Part shown: piece after piece, positions 1 to 8,860 of the stretch
How the letters are laid out: each line of letters begins with the position of its first letter
Position numbering within the stretch: the stretch's first letter is position 1
From: Pseudomonadota bacterium
GTDB lineage: Bacteria > Pseudomonadota > Gammaproteobacteria > Pseudomonadales > Moraxellaceae
Direction of reading: 5' to 3'
DNA: 46,977 nt
Assembly (NCBI GenBank): GCA_021851865.1
Contig: JAJZBU010000020.1
Location: 1-46,977, forward strand
Position numbers and translations under genes: made by a program
The notes under the pieces: generated by a model
The model's database searches: none
What the model was told of the DNA's origin: nothing
Seen by the model: only the letters and a program-made list of their open reading frames with translations

Positions 1-1670
1 GCGGCGCTGATTTTCCGCCCTTCAAACTCACCAACATCGCCATTCATCTGGCCTGTGGTGGCGCCGTCTATTTTTTCCTGCTGCAGATCCTGCGCCGCCT
101 CGACATCGAACAGGCACGCGCCAGCGCCTTGTTCATGAGCCTGCTCTGGCTCTGCCTGCCGATTCAGGTCAGCACCGTTCTCTACGTCGTGCAGCGCATG
201 GCCCAGCTCGTCACCTTGTTCACCCTGCTCTGCCTCGGCTTCTATCTGCTCTGGCGCCGCCGCCTGTCACAGGGCCAGCGCGCCTGGGGCAGCCTCGCTG
301 CCTGTCTGATCAGCGCTGTGCTCGCCCTGCTGTCGAAAGAAAATGCCGCCCTCATCGCGCCTTTCATCCTCATCCTCGAATTCTTCATCCTGCTGCCGAG
401 CGAGGACAACGCCGCCCTGCGCCGCCGTATCACCCACTTTTGCGTCGGCATGACCATCGTCGGCGTCGCTTTGAGCGCCTGGATCCTGATCTATCACGGT
501 CAGTCCCTGATGCATTATGAGAACCGCGACTTTACTCTGACGCAGCGCCTGCTCACCGAGCCACGCGTCCTCGTCGACTACATGCACCAGATCTTTCTGC
601 CCGATCTCGCCGAGATCGGCGTCTTCCATGACGACTACCCTGTCTCCATCCGTCTCTGGCAGCCGTGGACGACCCTGCCGGCCCTGCTCACTCTGCTCGC
701 TCTCGCCGTCGCCGCCTGGCTGGCACGCCGGCACTTTCCGCTGTTCGCCTTCGGCATCGCCTTCTTCGCCGTCGGTCAGTCGATGGAATCGAGCTTTATC
801 TCGCTCGAGCTCTATTTCGATCACCGCAACTATCTGCCCTGCATCGGCCTCATCCTGGCGCTGTTCGGCCTGCTGCACGGCATCAAGCGCCATCGCCGCC
901 TGATCCTGACGGTGGCGCTCATCTATCTGTTGGCGATGGCCCTGCTCACCCGCTTCAAGGCAGGTGACTTCGCTTCCCTCGACGTCATGATGTACACCAA
1001 TCTGCCGCGCCATCCGCATTCGCATCGCCTGCTCAGCGTCATCACCGAAAAGTCCGCCTATGAAGGGCGCTGGGACGTCGCCAATTTTTATGCGCGCAAG
1101 ATGATCGCCGAGCCCGGCGTCTTTACCGCCACCTCCTACATCGAATACTTCGGCCTGCTCTGCCGCGAAGGTCGCCAGCCCCTGCCCGCCGACCTCCCCG
1201 CTTTCGCGCACGCTCTCGATGAACAGCAGCGCAGCCTGTCCTATATGACCAGCAGCCTCGACTTCATCAACGGCATCTTCGAGGAACATCATTGCCAGAG
1301 CCCGGGCTTCGCCGCCTATGCGCGCACCATGGCCGACTGGCAGTGGCGCTACTTCGCGCAGCTGCCGCGCCGCGAACGTGAAAACAACTGGTCCTTGCGC
1401 CTGTACATCGCCCAGGCCCTGATGGATCAGCAGCAATGGCCGCAGGCGGAGGCCTTGTACGCGGACATGTGGCAATCGCATATCGTCAGCATCGCCGGCC
1501 TCGATCTCGCGCAATTGCAGTGTAAGATGGGGCAATACGACGCTTGCGCGCGCACCTTGTCCGACGTCGCGACGACGCAGACCGATGCGCCGCTCTTCGC
1601 GCAGAACATCATGCATCAACTCGCCCGAGAAATTTATGCGCATCAGCATCATCCTGCCCGCCAAAAATGA
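1..1670 (+). CDS. TMTC-like multi-pass membrane protein with TPR tail (5' partial)
   Basis: The gene is open at the left edge; the frame runs from base 3 and the first in-window ATG (129) is internal. The visible part has many hydrophobic segments. It shows the landmarks of TMTC-like GT-C membrane proteins: a PFKLTNIAIHL segment, then VLYVVQRMAQL, LLSKENAALIAP, a TQRLLTEPRVLVDYMHQIFLP stretch (positions 540-600), and LELYFDHRNYLP. The last 200 residues are soluble and helical with TPR-like character (QWPQAEALYADMW). Eukaryotic TMTC proteins are protein O-mannosyltransferases using dolichol-phosphate mannose; a polyprenyl-phosphate-sugar-dependent transferase is inferred here, not shown. It overlaps the downstream polyprenyl-phosphate glycosyltransferase by 35 bases, so the two are probably made together. 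An oligosaccharide ligase or polymerase is an alternative. Confidence 0.7.
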   Translation, partial: GADFPPFKLTNIAIHLACGGAVYFFLLQILRRLDIEQARASALFMSLLWLCLPIQVSTVLYVVQRMAQLVTLFTLLCLGFYLLWRRRLSQGQRAWGSLAACLISAVLALLSKENAALIAPFILILEFFILLPSEDNAALRRRITHFCVGMTIVGVALSAWILIYHGQSLMHYENRDFTLTQRLLTEPRVLVDYMHQIFLPDLAEIGVFHDDYPVSIRLWQPWTTLPALLTLLALAVAAWLARRHFPLFAFGIAFFAVGQSMESSFISLELYFDHRNYLPCIGLILALFGLLHGIKRHRRLILTVALIYLLAMALLTRFKAGDFASLDVMMYTNLPRHPHSHRLLSVITEKSAYEGRWDVANFYARKMIAEPGVFTATSYIEYFGLLCREGRQPLPADLPAFAHALDEQQRSLSYMTSSLDFINGIFEEHHCQSPGFAAYARTMADWQWRYFAQLPRRERENNWSLRLYIAQALMDQQQWPQAEALYADMWQSHIVSIAGLDLAQLQCKMGQYDACARTLSDVATTQTDAPLFAQNIMHQLAREIYAHQHHPARQK

Positions 1671-2490
1671 GGCTGCTGGCCTCGGCAAGATCCTCCCCCG
1701 CCTACGTCAGCTCTATCCCGACGCCGAGATCATCGTCGTCGACGATGGCTCCACCGACGACACCGCCGAGCTGGCGCGCCGCCTCACCTGCAAGGTGGTG
1801 CAGCATCCTTACAGCAAAGGCAATGGCGCCGCCATCAAGAGCGGGGCGCGCGCGGCGCAGGGCGATGTTCTGGTCTTCATGGACGCCGATGGCCAGCACC
1901 AGCCCGAGGACATCCCGCGCCTGCTGGCGCACCTGCAGCGCGGCTATGACATGGTGGTCGGCGCCCGCGGCGGCAGCGGCCAGGCCAACCGCCACCGCGC
2001 CGTCGCCAATGCTCTTTACAACCGCCTCGCCTCCTGGGTCGTCGAACATGAGATACCCGACCTGACCTCGGGCTTTCGCGCCGTCGACGCGGTGAAATTC
2101 AAACGCTTTCTCAGCCTCCTGCCGAACGGTTTTTCCTATCCGACGACCATCACCATGAGCTTTTTTCGTGCTGGTTATTCGGTCGATTATCTGCCCATCG
2201 AGGCGGCGCGCCGCAGCGGTCGCAGCCATATCCGCGTCTTGCGCGATGGCTTCAAGTTTTTCATGATCATCTTCAAGATCGCCACCTTGTACTCACCCCT
2301 GAAACTGTTTTTACCTATCTCCTTCAGCTTCTTCATGACCGGGGTGGCCTATTACACCTACACCTTCCTGTCCTTTCACCGCCTGACCATCATGTCGGCC
2401 CTACTCTTCATCACCGCCGTGCTGGTCTTTCTCATGGGACTGATCTCTGAGCAGATCACCGCCTTGTATTTCAAAAACAGCGAGGACTGA
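1636..2490 (+). CDS. Polyprenyl-phosphate glycosyltransferase, GT2 (DPM1/GtrB-like)
   Basis: A 284-residue family 2 glycosyltransferase. The N-terminus has the GT-A signatures MRISIILPAKNE, VDDGSTDDT and the metal/nucleotide site DADGQHQPED. The middle GFRAVDAVKFKRFL and the GFSYPTTITMSFFRAGY block are typical of dolichyl/undecaprenyl-phosphate sugar transferases. Two hydrophobic helices close the protein and end in GLISEQITALYF, as in GtrB/ArnC-type enzymes. It should load a sugar from a nucleotide donor onto undecaprenyl phosphate on the cytoplasmic face. The start at 1636 is chosen because the GT-A fold begins at once; an upstream in-frame ATG (1585) adds residues with no family similarity. 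The gene starts inside the end of the TMTC-like gene, which suggests it supplies that enzyme's lipid-linked donor. The sugar is unknown. Confidence 0.85.
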   Translation: MRISIILPAKNEAAGLGKILPRLRQLYPDAEIIVVDDGSTDDTAELARRLTCKVVQHPYSKGNGAAIKSGARAAQGDVLVFMDADGQHQPEDIPRLLAHLQRGYDMVVGARGGSGQANRHRAVANALYNRLASWVVEHEIPDLTSGFRAVDAVKFKRFLSLLPNGFSYPTTITMSFFRAGYSVDYLPIEAARRSGRSHIRVLRDGFKFFMIIFKIATLYSPLKLFLPISFSFFMTGVAYYTYTFLSFHRLTIMSALLFITAVLVFLMGLISEQITALYFKNSED

Positions 2491-2491
2491 C

Positions 2492-3661
2492 ATGCCGCGC
2501 CTGTTGGTAGTGACGACTTCCTATCCGATGCAGGACAACCCCACCAGCGGTATCTTCGTCGCCAAGATCCTGCATTATCTGCCGGCGGACTGGGAGATCA
2601 CCGTCCTCACCCCCGCCACCGCGCATGACACAGTCCCGCGCCACGATGGCCGCCTGACGGTGTGTCCGGTGGTCTATGCACCGCGCACCTGGATGCGCCT
2701 GGCGCATGCGCCGGGCGGCATCATGCCGCAATTGCGCCGTCAAGCCTGGCTGATCAGCCTCGTACCCGTGCTGCTGCTCTGTCTGACCTGGAGCCTCCTA
2801 CGCCACGCCCGACGGCACGATCTCATATATGCCAACTGGGCCCTGCCCGGCGCCATCGCCGGCTTGATCGGTCGCTGCTATCACCGCCCCGTCGTCACCG
2901 CCTTGCGCGGCGATGACGTGCATCAGGCTGAACATAGCCGCATCCAGCACCTATTTCTGCGCTTGAGTGTCCGCTATGCCTGCCGCCTGACCGCCGTCAG
3001 TACCGATTTCGCCGAGCAACTGCAGCATCTCCTTGGCCCCCTGGAGCACCTAAGCGTCGTCCACAATGGCGTCGACGAGCAGCTTTTGCGTCTGCCGGTG
3101 GCGCACAGACCAGCACACTCGCCGACGCTGCACCTGCTCAGTATCGGATCGCTCATTCCCCGCAAGGATCATCGTTGTCTGATCGAAGCCTTGGCAGCCT
3201 TGCCACGACAGGACTGGCACCTGCGCATCCTCGGCGAAGGACCGTCACGTCAGGACTTGCAGTCGCTGATCGCGCAGCATCATCTGCAAGACCGCATCGA
3301 GTTGGTCGGCCTGGTCCCTCCAGATCAAATCTCGAAGGTTCTGGCAACGCATGAGGTCCTGGTGCACGCAAGCCTGAGTGAAGGCCGCTCTAATGCCATC
3401 CTCGAAGCCATGGCCGCAGCACGCATGATCATCGCCTCCGACATTCCCTCGCAACGCGAACTGCTCGCCCCTGACGCCGGCTGGCTGTTCACGCCCGGTG
3501 ACAGTACGGCTCTATGCGCCGCACTGCTCCGCCTCTGGCAGCCGCACGAAACTACAGCCCTGGGCGCCAATGCACGCCAACGCATCTTGCAACTCGGCCT
3601 CACCTGGCCCGCCGCCGGGCAGCAACTCGACCGGATACTGCGTTCATGCCTGCACCCCTGA
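2492..3661 (+). CDS. Glycosyltransferase family 4 (first of two)
   Basis: A 389-residue GT-B enzyme. The N-terminal lobe starts MPRLLVVTTSYPMQDNPTSG, a glycine-containing loop typical of GT4 acceptor domains, and includes an internal hydrophobic stretch around residues 90-105. The C-terminal lobe has HNGVDEQLL, SIGSLIPRKDH, ILGEGPSRQDL and the E-x7-E donor-site motif (SEGRSNAILEAMA). It starts 1 base after the stop of the GT2 gene and its end overlaps the next GT4 gene by 16 bases, so it lies in one operon. It should add a hexose or derivative to the growing lipid-linked glycan in the cytoplasm. Donor and linkage cannot be read from sequence. Confidence 0.88.
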   Translation: MPRLLVVTTSYPMQDNPTSGIFVAKILHYLPADWEITVLTPATAHDTVPRHDGRLTVCPVVYAPRTWMRLAHAPGGIMPQLRRQAWLISLVPVLLLCLTWSLLRHARRHDLIYANWALPGAIAGLIGRCYHRPVVTALRGDDVHQAEHSRIQHLFLRLSVRYACRLTAVSTDFAEQLQHLLGPLEHLSVVHNGVDEQLLRLPVAHRPAHSPTLHLLSIGSLIPRKDHRCLIEALAALPRQDWHLRILGEGPSRQDLQSLIAQHHLQDRIELVGLVPPDQISKVLATHEVLVHASLSEGRSNAILEAMAAARMIIASDIPSQRELLAPDAGWLFTPGDSTALCAALLRLWQPHETTALGANARQRILQLGLTWPAAGQQLDRILRSCLHP

Positions 3662-4743
3662 CCATACTCACCTGCTACTACCGCCCCAAGCCCGGCGGTC
3701 TTTGCCGTCGCTATTTTCGTGGCATCGAGGCTTTGCTGGCGCGCGGACACACGGTGCACTACCTCGCTGTCGTCCCCTTTCCCATCACCCATGCGCGTTG
3801 TATCGCGCATCGCTTTCCCTGGCCACAGAACGCCACGCAGGGCCTCGTGTTTTGGACTCTCTTTCATCTCCTGGCTCCTCTGCAGCTCCTCTGGCTGAGC
3901 GCCCGCTACCGTGTCGACCGCCTCTACAGCTTCAGCATCAACTACGCCTGGATGCTGAAGCCAGCGGCACGTCTACGCGGTCTACGCAATCGCGTCTTCT
4001 TGCGCGCCGATGTTTTGCGCAATGAGGAGCTAAAAGGACGTCATCTCAGCCGCTTGCTGGGCCGGCGCTTCGAGGCCAGCGCCTTGTCCGGCGCCTCGGT
4101 CTGCGCCGTCGCCCAGGATCTCCTCGATCAGCTGAGCCGACGCCACCCACACCTCCTACTCGCCGACGCGCAGGTATTTCCCAATGACCTCCCCAAGCTC
4201 CCGCCGGCACAACATCTGCGGACACCGCCGTATCGACTCGCCAGCGTCGGCATCCTCGAAGAGCGTAAAAATCCCGCCTTGCTATTACAAGCCCTCGATG
4301 CTGTACGCTCGCCCGTTCATTTGAGCTTCTACGGTAGCGGCCATCTGCTCGCTGCCTTGCGCCAGCGCACACAACACGATCCACGCGTCACCCTGCAAGG
4401 CTGGGCGGATCCTGCGACCTTGTGGTCAGAGATCGATCTCCTGCTCATGCCCAGCCGCCATGAAGGTGCCCCCAACGCCGTCCTTGAAGCCCTGGCACAG
4501 GGTATTCCGGTACTCGCCAGCGATATTCCTGCACATCGCGAAATCCTGCCGACCTACCAGCTACTATCCCCCGATGACGCCGATCTTTGGGCCCGCAGCA
4601 TCGATCGCCTGGTCGAAGATGCCGCGCTCCTGCGCCGCTGGCGTGACGACCAGGCCGCCACCGCGATGCGCCTGCGTTTTGACTGGAACCAAAGCTTTTG
4701 TTCCATCATCGAAGCCGACACACCTCTGCGCGGAGCCACCTGA
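3646..4743 (+). CDS. Glycosyltransferase family 4 (second)
   Basis: A 365-residue GT-B glycosyltransferase. It starts MPAPLTILTCYYRPKPGGLC; I chose this ATG because an upstream in-frame extension lies in the preceding gene's coding region and looks unrelated. The C-terminal lobe has ASVGILEERKNPALLLQAL, FYGSGHLLAALR and the donor-binding RHEGAPNAVLEALAQGIPV with the E-x7-E pair. It overlaps the previous gene by 16 bases and its stop is 1 base before the asparagine-synthase-like gene. It differs clearly from the first GT4, so it is not a recent duplicate. The role is probably another cytoplasmic sugar-addition step in the same glycan. Confidence 0.86.
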   Translation: MPAPLTILTCYYRPKPGGLCRRYFRGIEALLARGHTVHYLAVVPFPITHARCIAHRFPWPQNATQGLVFWTLFHLLAPLQLLWLSARYRVDRLYSFSINYAWMLKPAARLRGLRNRVFLRADVLRNEELKGRHLSRLLGRRFEASALSGASVCAVAQDLLDQLSRRHPHLLLADAQVFPNDLPKLPPAQHLRTPPYRLASVGILEERKNPALLLQALDAVRSPVHLSFYGSGHLLAALRQRTQHDPRVTLQGWADPATLWSEIDLLLMPSRHEGAPNAVLEALAQGIPVLASDIPAHREILPTYQLLSPDDADLWARSIDRLVEDAALLRRWRDDQAATAMRLRFDWNQSFCSIIEADTPLRGAT

Positions 4744-4744
4744 C

Positions 4745-6583
4745 ATGTGTGGATTGACTTTTCTTCTGCGCCCACACGACTCCGCCGATGCGGCACAGCG
4801 GCGTACCGAGCTGAGTCTCGCTGCACTCAGTCATCGCGGCCCCGATGGCCAGGCCATCCTGCGTGTCGGTGACTGCTGGCTCGGACATGTACGCCTCGCC
4901 ATCATCGATCTGGCGGCGAGTACCCAACCCATGTCCGACGCCTCTGGCCGCTGGCATCTGGTCTTCAATGGCGAGATTTATAACTACCGCGAACTCCGTC
5001 ATGAGCTGACCGAGCGCTGGGTCTTCCGCACCCAGGGAGATACCGAGGTCTTGCTCGCTGGTCTCTCCCTGCACGGCCCCGCTTTTCTATCACGCCTGCG
5101 CGGCATGTGGGCAGCCTGCTGGTATGACCGGCACACTGAACAGATCCTGCTCACACGCGATCGCATGGGTAAAAAACCCCTCTACTACACCCGCCAGGGC
5201 GCCGCTTTGGCAGCCGCCTCGGAACTGCCCGCTCTGCGCCATCTCAGCGCCCAGCCTTGGCAACAGGATATCGACAGCAGCGCTGACTATTTCCGCTATG
5301 GTTACACCTTGCCTGGCTACACCTTCTACGAAGACGTCCACGAACTGCTGCCCGGCCACTATCTTCTGCAACAGGGCAGCCAGTGCGCCGAAATGACGCC
5401 CTATTGGCAACCTGCCACGCAAGTCTTTCAAGGTTCCCATGCCGATGCCCTGCAGGTGGGACGCGAACTTTTTGATCAAGCCCTGCGCCGACGCATGGTC
5501 GCCGATGTCGAGGTCGGTGCTTTCTTATCCGGCGGCGTCGATTCCTCCCTGGTAGTCAGCTCGTTGCGCCACCTCTATCCGCAGCAGACGCTCAAGACCT
5601 TCACCATCGGCTTCGATGACCCAAGCCACGATGAGCGCGCTTATGCGCGTCTGTTGGCGACCCAGGCGCAGACCGAACACATCGAAGCAGTGCTGCAAGA
5701 GCCAGGGCCCGAAGAGTTGCAGCACCTCATACATCAACATCTCGGCCAGCCTTTCAGTGACTCGTCGATCCTGCCCACCCAACTGGTCTCACGTCTGGCC
5801 GCAGACCATGTCAAGGTGGCGTTATCGGGGGATGGCGGCGATGAATTGTTCTGTGGTTATGAACGCTATTTCGCCCGCCAGTTCATGCGCTGGTACACAC
5901 GCCTGCCGCAAGCGCTGCAACGCACCCTGCCACTTGTTCTGCGCAGCCTGCCGGAACCACGACAGCACCACAGTCGCAGTCTGCTGAAAAAAGCGCATCT
6001 CTTTCTCCAGGCTGCACATCGCCTGCGCTCCGAGACGCCCTACTACGCACCACGCTTTTATACCGATGACGAAATCGCCGCTCTTTGGCCGGGCCTTGAG
6101 AAGCGCGGGCACCCCCCCATCGGATTGCCTGAGGTCAGCCACCTCGATGACCTCGGCCGCATGATGTGGGCCGACTGCGCCATTTATCTGCCACAGGACA
6201 TCCTGACCAAGGTGGATCGCGCCAGTATGTCCGCCTCCCTGGAAACACGTGCCCCCTTTCTTGATGCTGACTTGGTCGACTTCGCTCTCTCCCTGCCCTC
6301 GTCATGGCAGCATGGTTTCCGCCATGGCAAACGCTTCCTGCAGCAAGCCTTCCACGATCGTTTGCCCAACACCATCTGGCAACGCCGTAAACAAGGCTTC
6401 GCCAGTCCCGTGCATCGCTGGATGAATTCACAACATCTGCCCAAGTTGCTGGCTCTCGCCGCGCATACCCCACTCGATGGTCCCTTCTTGCAACAGATGG
6501 CACAGGAGCACCGCCAGGGCAGACGCGACCATGGCTATCGCCTATGGCTGATCTACGTCTATCTGTTGTGGGCGCAGTCCTGA
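4745..6583 (+). CDS. asnB: Glutamine-dependent asparagine synthase-like amidotransferase
   Basis: A 612-residue class II amidotransferase. Translation begins MCGLTFLLRP, so Cys2, the glutaminase nucleophile, is exposed after Met removal; this fixes the start at 4745. The glutaminase domain has LSHRGPDGQ, LGHVRLAIIDL and FNGEIYNYRELR. The synthetase domain has the PP-loop SGGVDSSLVVSSL near residues 261-267, LSGDGGDELFCGYERYF and the LTKVDRASMSASLETRAPFLD block. The enzyme activates a carboxylate with ATP and amidates it with glutamine-derived ammonia. Inside a glycosyltransferase cluster, such enzymes (compare WbpS in LPS loci) often amidate sugar carboxylates, so a uronamide-type modification is likely, but plain asparagine synthesis cannot be excluded. 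Confidence 0.85.
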   Translation: MCGLTFLLRPHDSADAAQRRTELSLAALSHRGPDGQAILRVGDCWLGHVRLAIIDLAASTQPMSDASGRWHLVFNGEIYNYRELRHELTERWVFRTQGDTEVLLAGLSLHGPAFLSRLRGMWAACWYDRHTEQILLTRDRMGKKPLYYTRQGAALAAASELPALRHLSAQPWQQDIDSSADYFRYGYTLPGYTFYEDVHELLPGHYLLQQGSQCAEMTPYWQPATQVFQGSHADALQVGRELFDQALRRRMVADVEVGAFLSGGVDSSLVVSSLRHLYPQQTLKTFTIGFDDPSHDERAYARLLATQAQTEHIEAVLQEPGPEELQHLIHQHLGQPFSDSSILPTQLVSRLAADHVKVALSGDGGDELFCGYERYFARQFMRWYTRLPQALQRTLPLVLRSLPEPRQHHSRSLLKKAHLFLQAAHRLRSETPYYAPRFYTDDEIAALWPGLEKRGHPPIGLPEVSHLDDLGRMMWADCAIYLPQDILTKVDRASMSASLETRAPFLDADLVDFALSLPSSWQHGFRHGKRFLQQAFHDRLPNTIWQRRKQGFASPVHRWMNSQHLPKLLALAAHTPLDGPFLQQMAQEHRQGRRDHGYRLWLIYVYLLWAQS

Positions 6584-6671
6584 TGAAAACGACCTCTGTG
6601 CCTGCTCTCGTGATCGCTCTGGCGGCGCGCCTGATGTACCTTATGATTCACACTGTGCCGTGGAGAGATGC

Positions 6672-7427
6672 ATGCGACATTTCCTGAAAAAAGTCTTCAT
6701 CACTGAACGTGAACTCATCCCACTCTGGCTGCTCCGCCAGATCGGCCGTCTCATCCTGCCCCGCTATCGCTTCAAGTGGATACAACTGGACTGGTGGGAC
6801 AATGACGACTTCACCCAGTATCTATCGCGTTATGATGAACTGCGTCGCCTCAACACCGATCGCCGCTGGATGCTCCATCAGCTCCTACGCCTGATCGAAG
6901 GTATTCCCGGTGATACCGCCGAGTGTGGCGTCTTCAAAGGCGCCAGCTCGCATCTCATCTTGTGCGCCAATCGCAGTTCCGCCATCGAAAGAACGCACTA
7001 TGCTTTCGACTCTTTTGCCGGCCTCTCGCAACCCGACACCATGGACGGTCAGCATTGGACGTCCGGCGATCTTTCCGTGCCGGAAGCCATCGTCGCCAGA
7101 AACCTCACCCCTCTGGGCAATGTACAGCTCATGCGCGGATGGATACCGAGCCGCTTCTCCGAGGTTGCCGAGCACCAGTTCGCTTTTGTGCACATCGATG
7201 TCGACCTGCACCAACCGACGCTGGATAGTATTCGCTTCTTCTATCCGCGCATGCCAGCAGGCGCCATTCTCGTCTGCGATGACTATGGCTGCTCAACCTG
7301 CCCCGGGGCGACGCAAGCGATCGATGATTTTCTTCATGACAAACCAGAAAAAATGCTGGCTTTACCCGATGGCGGTGGTTTTTTCATCCGCGCAACAACA
7401 ACCGCTGCAGCAGCCTCTCTGGGTTAA
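6672..7427 (+). CDS. TylF/MycF-type sugar O-methyltransferase
   Basis: About 251 residues. The SAM-binding start of the TylF family is seen as GDTAECGVFKGASSHLI, followed by YAFDSFAGLSQPD. The metal/substrate acidic residues lie in FVHIDVDLHQPTLDSIRFFY and VCDDYG. In TylF and MycF, homologous residues bind Mg2+ and the sugar hydroxyl being methylated. I chose ATG 6672 because GGAGAG ends 4 bases before it; a GTG at 6660 is the alternative. The gene follows the amidotransferase by 88 bases and its stop overlaps the convergent flippase by 4 bases. It probably methylates a sugar of the glycan made by this cluster. Confidence 0.82.
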   Translation: MRHFLKKVFITERELIPLWLLRQIGRLILPRYRFKWIQLDWWDNDDFTQYLSRYDELRRLNTDRRWMLHQLLRLIEGIPGDTAECGVFKGASSHLILCANRSSAIERTHYAFDSFAGLSQPDTMDGQHWTSGDLSVPEAIVARNLTPLGNVQLMRGWIPSRFSEVAEHQFAFVHIDVDLHQPTLDSIRFFYPRMPAGAILVCDDYGCSTCPGATQAIDDFLHDKPEKMLALPDGGGFFIRATTTAAAASLG

Positions 7428-8668
7428 GACTGCACCGGCCTTGGCGTCAAGTGCACACATCGTGACAAGACCCAAAGCTGTGCATATTGGCCGATGACAA
7501 AGGCCATGACCAACCCGGGCAGCCCTATCCTATACGTCCAAGACACCGTCAGGAGATAGGCCACCAGATAGGCGCTGACCGCCGCAAAGATGGCTCTGAC
7601 CTGCAGCGCGGAATTGGCCCAGCGCACATAGATCATGCCCACCAGATAGGCCGGCAAGGCCAGAAAACAGATGGCTGCACTTTCCATCCAGATCTGTAGC
7701 TGTACACTCGACCATGTCGCCCGACTGAACCAGAAGTGTGCCAGCGCAGCACAAGCGGCCATCGCCAGGGGCATGGCGCATAGGCTGAACCCAAACATCC
7801 GCCATACGCTGCGCTGGACATAGCCGGCATCGCCTGCCTCTTCCCTGATCTGATTGAAGCGATTGAAGATATAGAGGAGATAACCGACAAAAATGAGTGT
7901 GCCGGCACTCCACAGGCGGTTGATGTATTCCAGCATGCTGACCACGCCATGCCCCATGCCACGCGCCAGATACAGACCGATCAGCGGCGGCAAGGCACTG
8001 ATGACATAGCTTCCCAACTGTCCCAATGCGGCTTGCCAGATCTGTTGGCGCTGCAAGACCGGCAAAACCGATATCGCTGTTCCTAAACAAACCCTCTGCG
8101 CCATGATCACGGTCATCAGCCAGCGCAGCGCCTCATACCCCAGAAGAAGCACGACGATATGCGACTGACTCGCAGCCCAGACGTAGACGGCCGGCATGAT
8201 GACGATGCCGGCCAGCCAATGTCCCAGTTGTGAACTCAGAAGGCGTCCCTGACTCACCAGGCGTGCCACGTTGATGGCCGTCGATACCGCCATCATGGGC
8301 ATCAGACACAACGCTGAGAGGTTCTTCGGCATACTCGGCCAGCGCCAATGCAACCATAACAGCGCCAGAGCACTCGCCAACACCGTTGTCAGCCATAAGT
8401 AACGGCGCATGTAGCGCAGCAAGGCGGCATCGCTTCCCGATGCTGAGGCACGATAAAGTGCCGGAATCAGCACAGCTTCACTGAGACTGGCAACTGCTGA
8501 CGTCACCAAAGCGAAGACCCCGGCGACAAAAAAAACGCCATCCGCAAGACCACTGGCACCATAGACACGCGCCAGGCTGAGTATGAACAACAGGTAGACG
8601 CCGCGCGCCGCCGGCACGGCAATAGTGGCCCCAAGCGCCTGTCTGCCAAGAGACCGTAACGATTTCAC
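7424..8668 (-). CDS. MurJ/Wzx-type lipid-linked oligosaccharide flippase
   Basis: A 414-residue integral membrane protein with roughly 12 hydrophobic segments and a basic N-terminus (MKSLRSLGRQALGATIAVPA). The GVYLLFILSLARVYGASGL segment resembles the first helix of the MOP-superfamily flippases (MurJ/Wzx), and arginines and histidines sit between helices as in that family. The likely role is moving the undecaprenyl-linked glycan from the neighbouring glycosyltransferases to the periplasmic side. It starts with GTG (8666-8668), is convergent with the methyltransferase gene and divergent from pilB. The family is called from the hydrophobic pattern and short motifs; a different polytopic transporter is less likely. 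Confidence 0.7.
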   Translation of the reverse strand: MKSLRSLGRQALGATIAVPAARGVYLLFILSLARVYGASGLADGVFFVAGVFALVTSAVASLSEAVLIPALYRASASGSDAALLRYMRRYLWLTTVLASALALLWLHWRWPSMPKNLSALCLMPMMAVSTAINVARLVSQGRLLSSQLGHWLAGIVIMPAVYVWAASQSHIVVLLLGYEALRWLMTVIMAQRVCLGTAISVLPVLQRQQIWQAALGQLGSYVISALPPLIGLYLARGMGHGVVSMLEYINRLWSAGTLIFVGYLLYIFNRFNQIREEAGDAGYVQRSVWRMFGFSLCAMPLAMAACAALAHFWFSRATWSSVQLQIWMESAAICFLALPAYLVGMIYVRWANSALQVRAIFAAVSAYLVAYLLTVSWTYRIGLPGLVMAFVIGQYAQLWVLSRCVHLTPRPVQS

Positions 8669-8860
8669 GCTTGCCTCTCCGGCTTCAACGAAAGAAATGA
8701 CACAGGAGAATGAGCTTTGCTAAAGTCGCCACTCGCCCCTGTATGCTTTTTGTACATAACGACATCAAAATGCACTGTTTTTTCCATAGCACTATGCTTG
8801 TAGTGGCTGCCTGGAGTAAATTTAATCGATAGCTTTTTTGACTGAAAGGTTTTTTCCTGC
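8669..8860. promoter_or_regulatory. Divergent intergenic region between flippase and pilB
   Basis: This 192-base spacer is visibly richer in A and T than the flanking genes. On the plus strand, TTGCTA (8717-8722) and TATGCT (8742-8747) form a poor promoter candidate with a long 19-base spacer. An AAAGG at 8845-8849 sits 11 bases before the pilB ATG. No pilin gene is present here, although pilA is often next to pilB in related bacteria. I see no sigma-54 box. Confidence 0.35.

Noticed and set aside
267-1688. 473-codon open frame on the minus strand
   Set aside because: Antisense to the membrane-protein gene; composition is a shadow of high-GC codon use, without domains.
6583-6687. 34-codon frame starting in the TGATG at the end of the asnB-like gene
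   Set aside because: Short, without motif, and overlaps the start of the methyltransferase gene; possibly chance.
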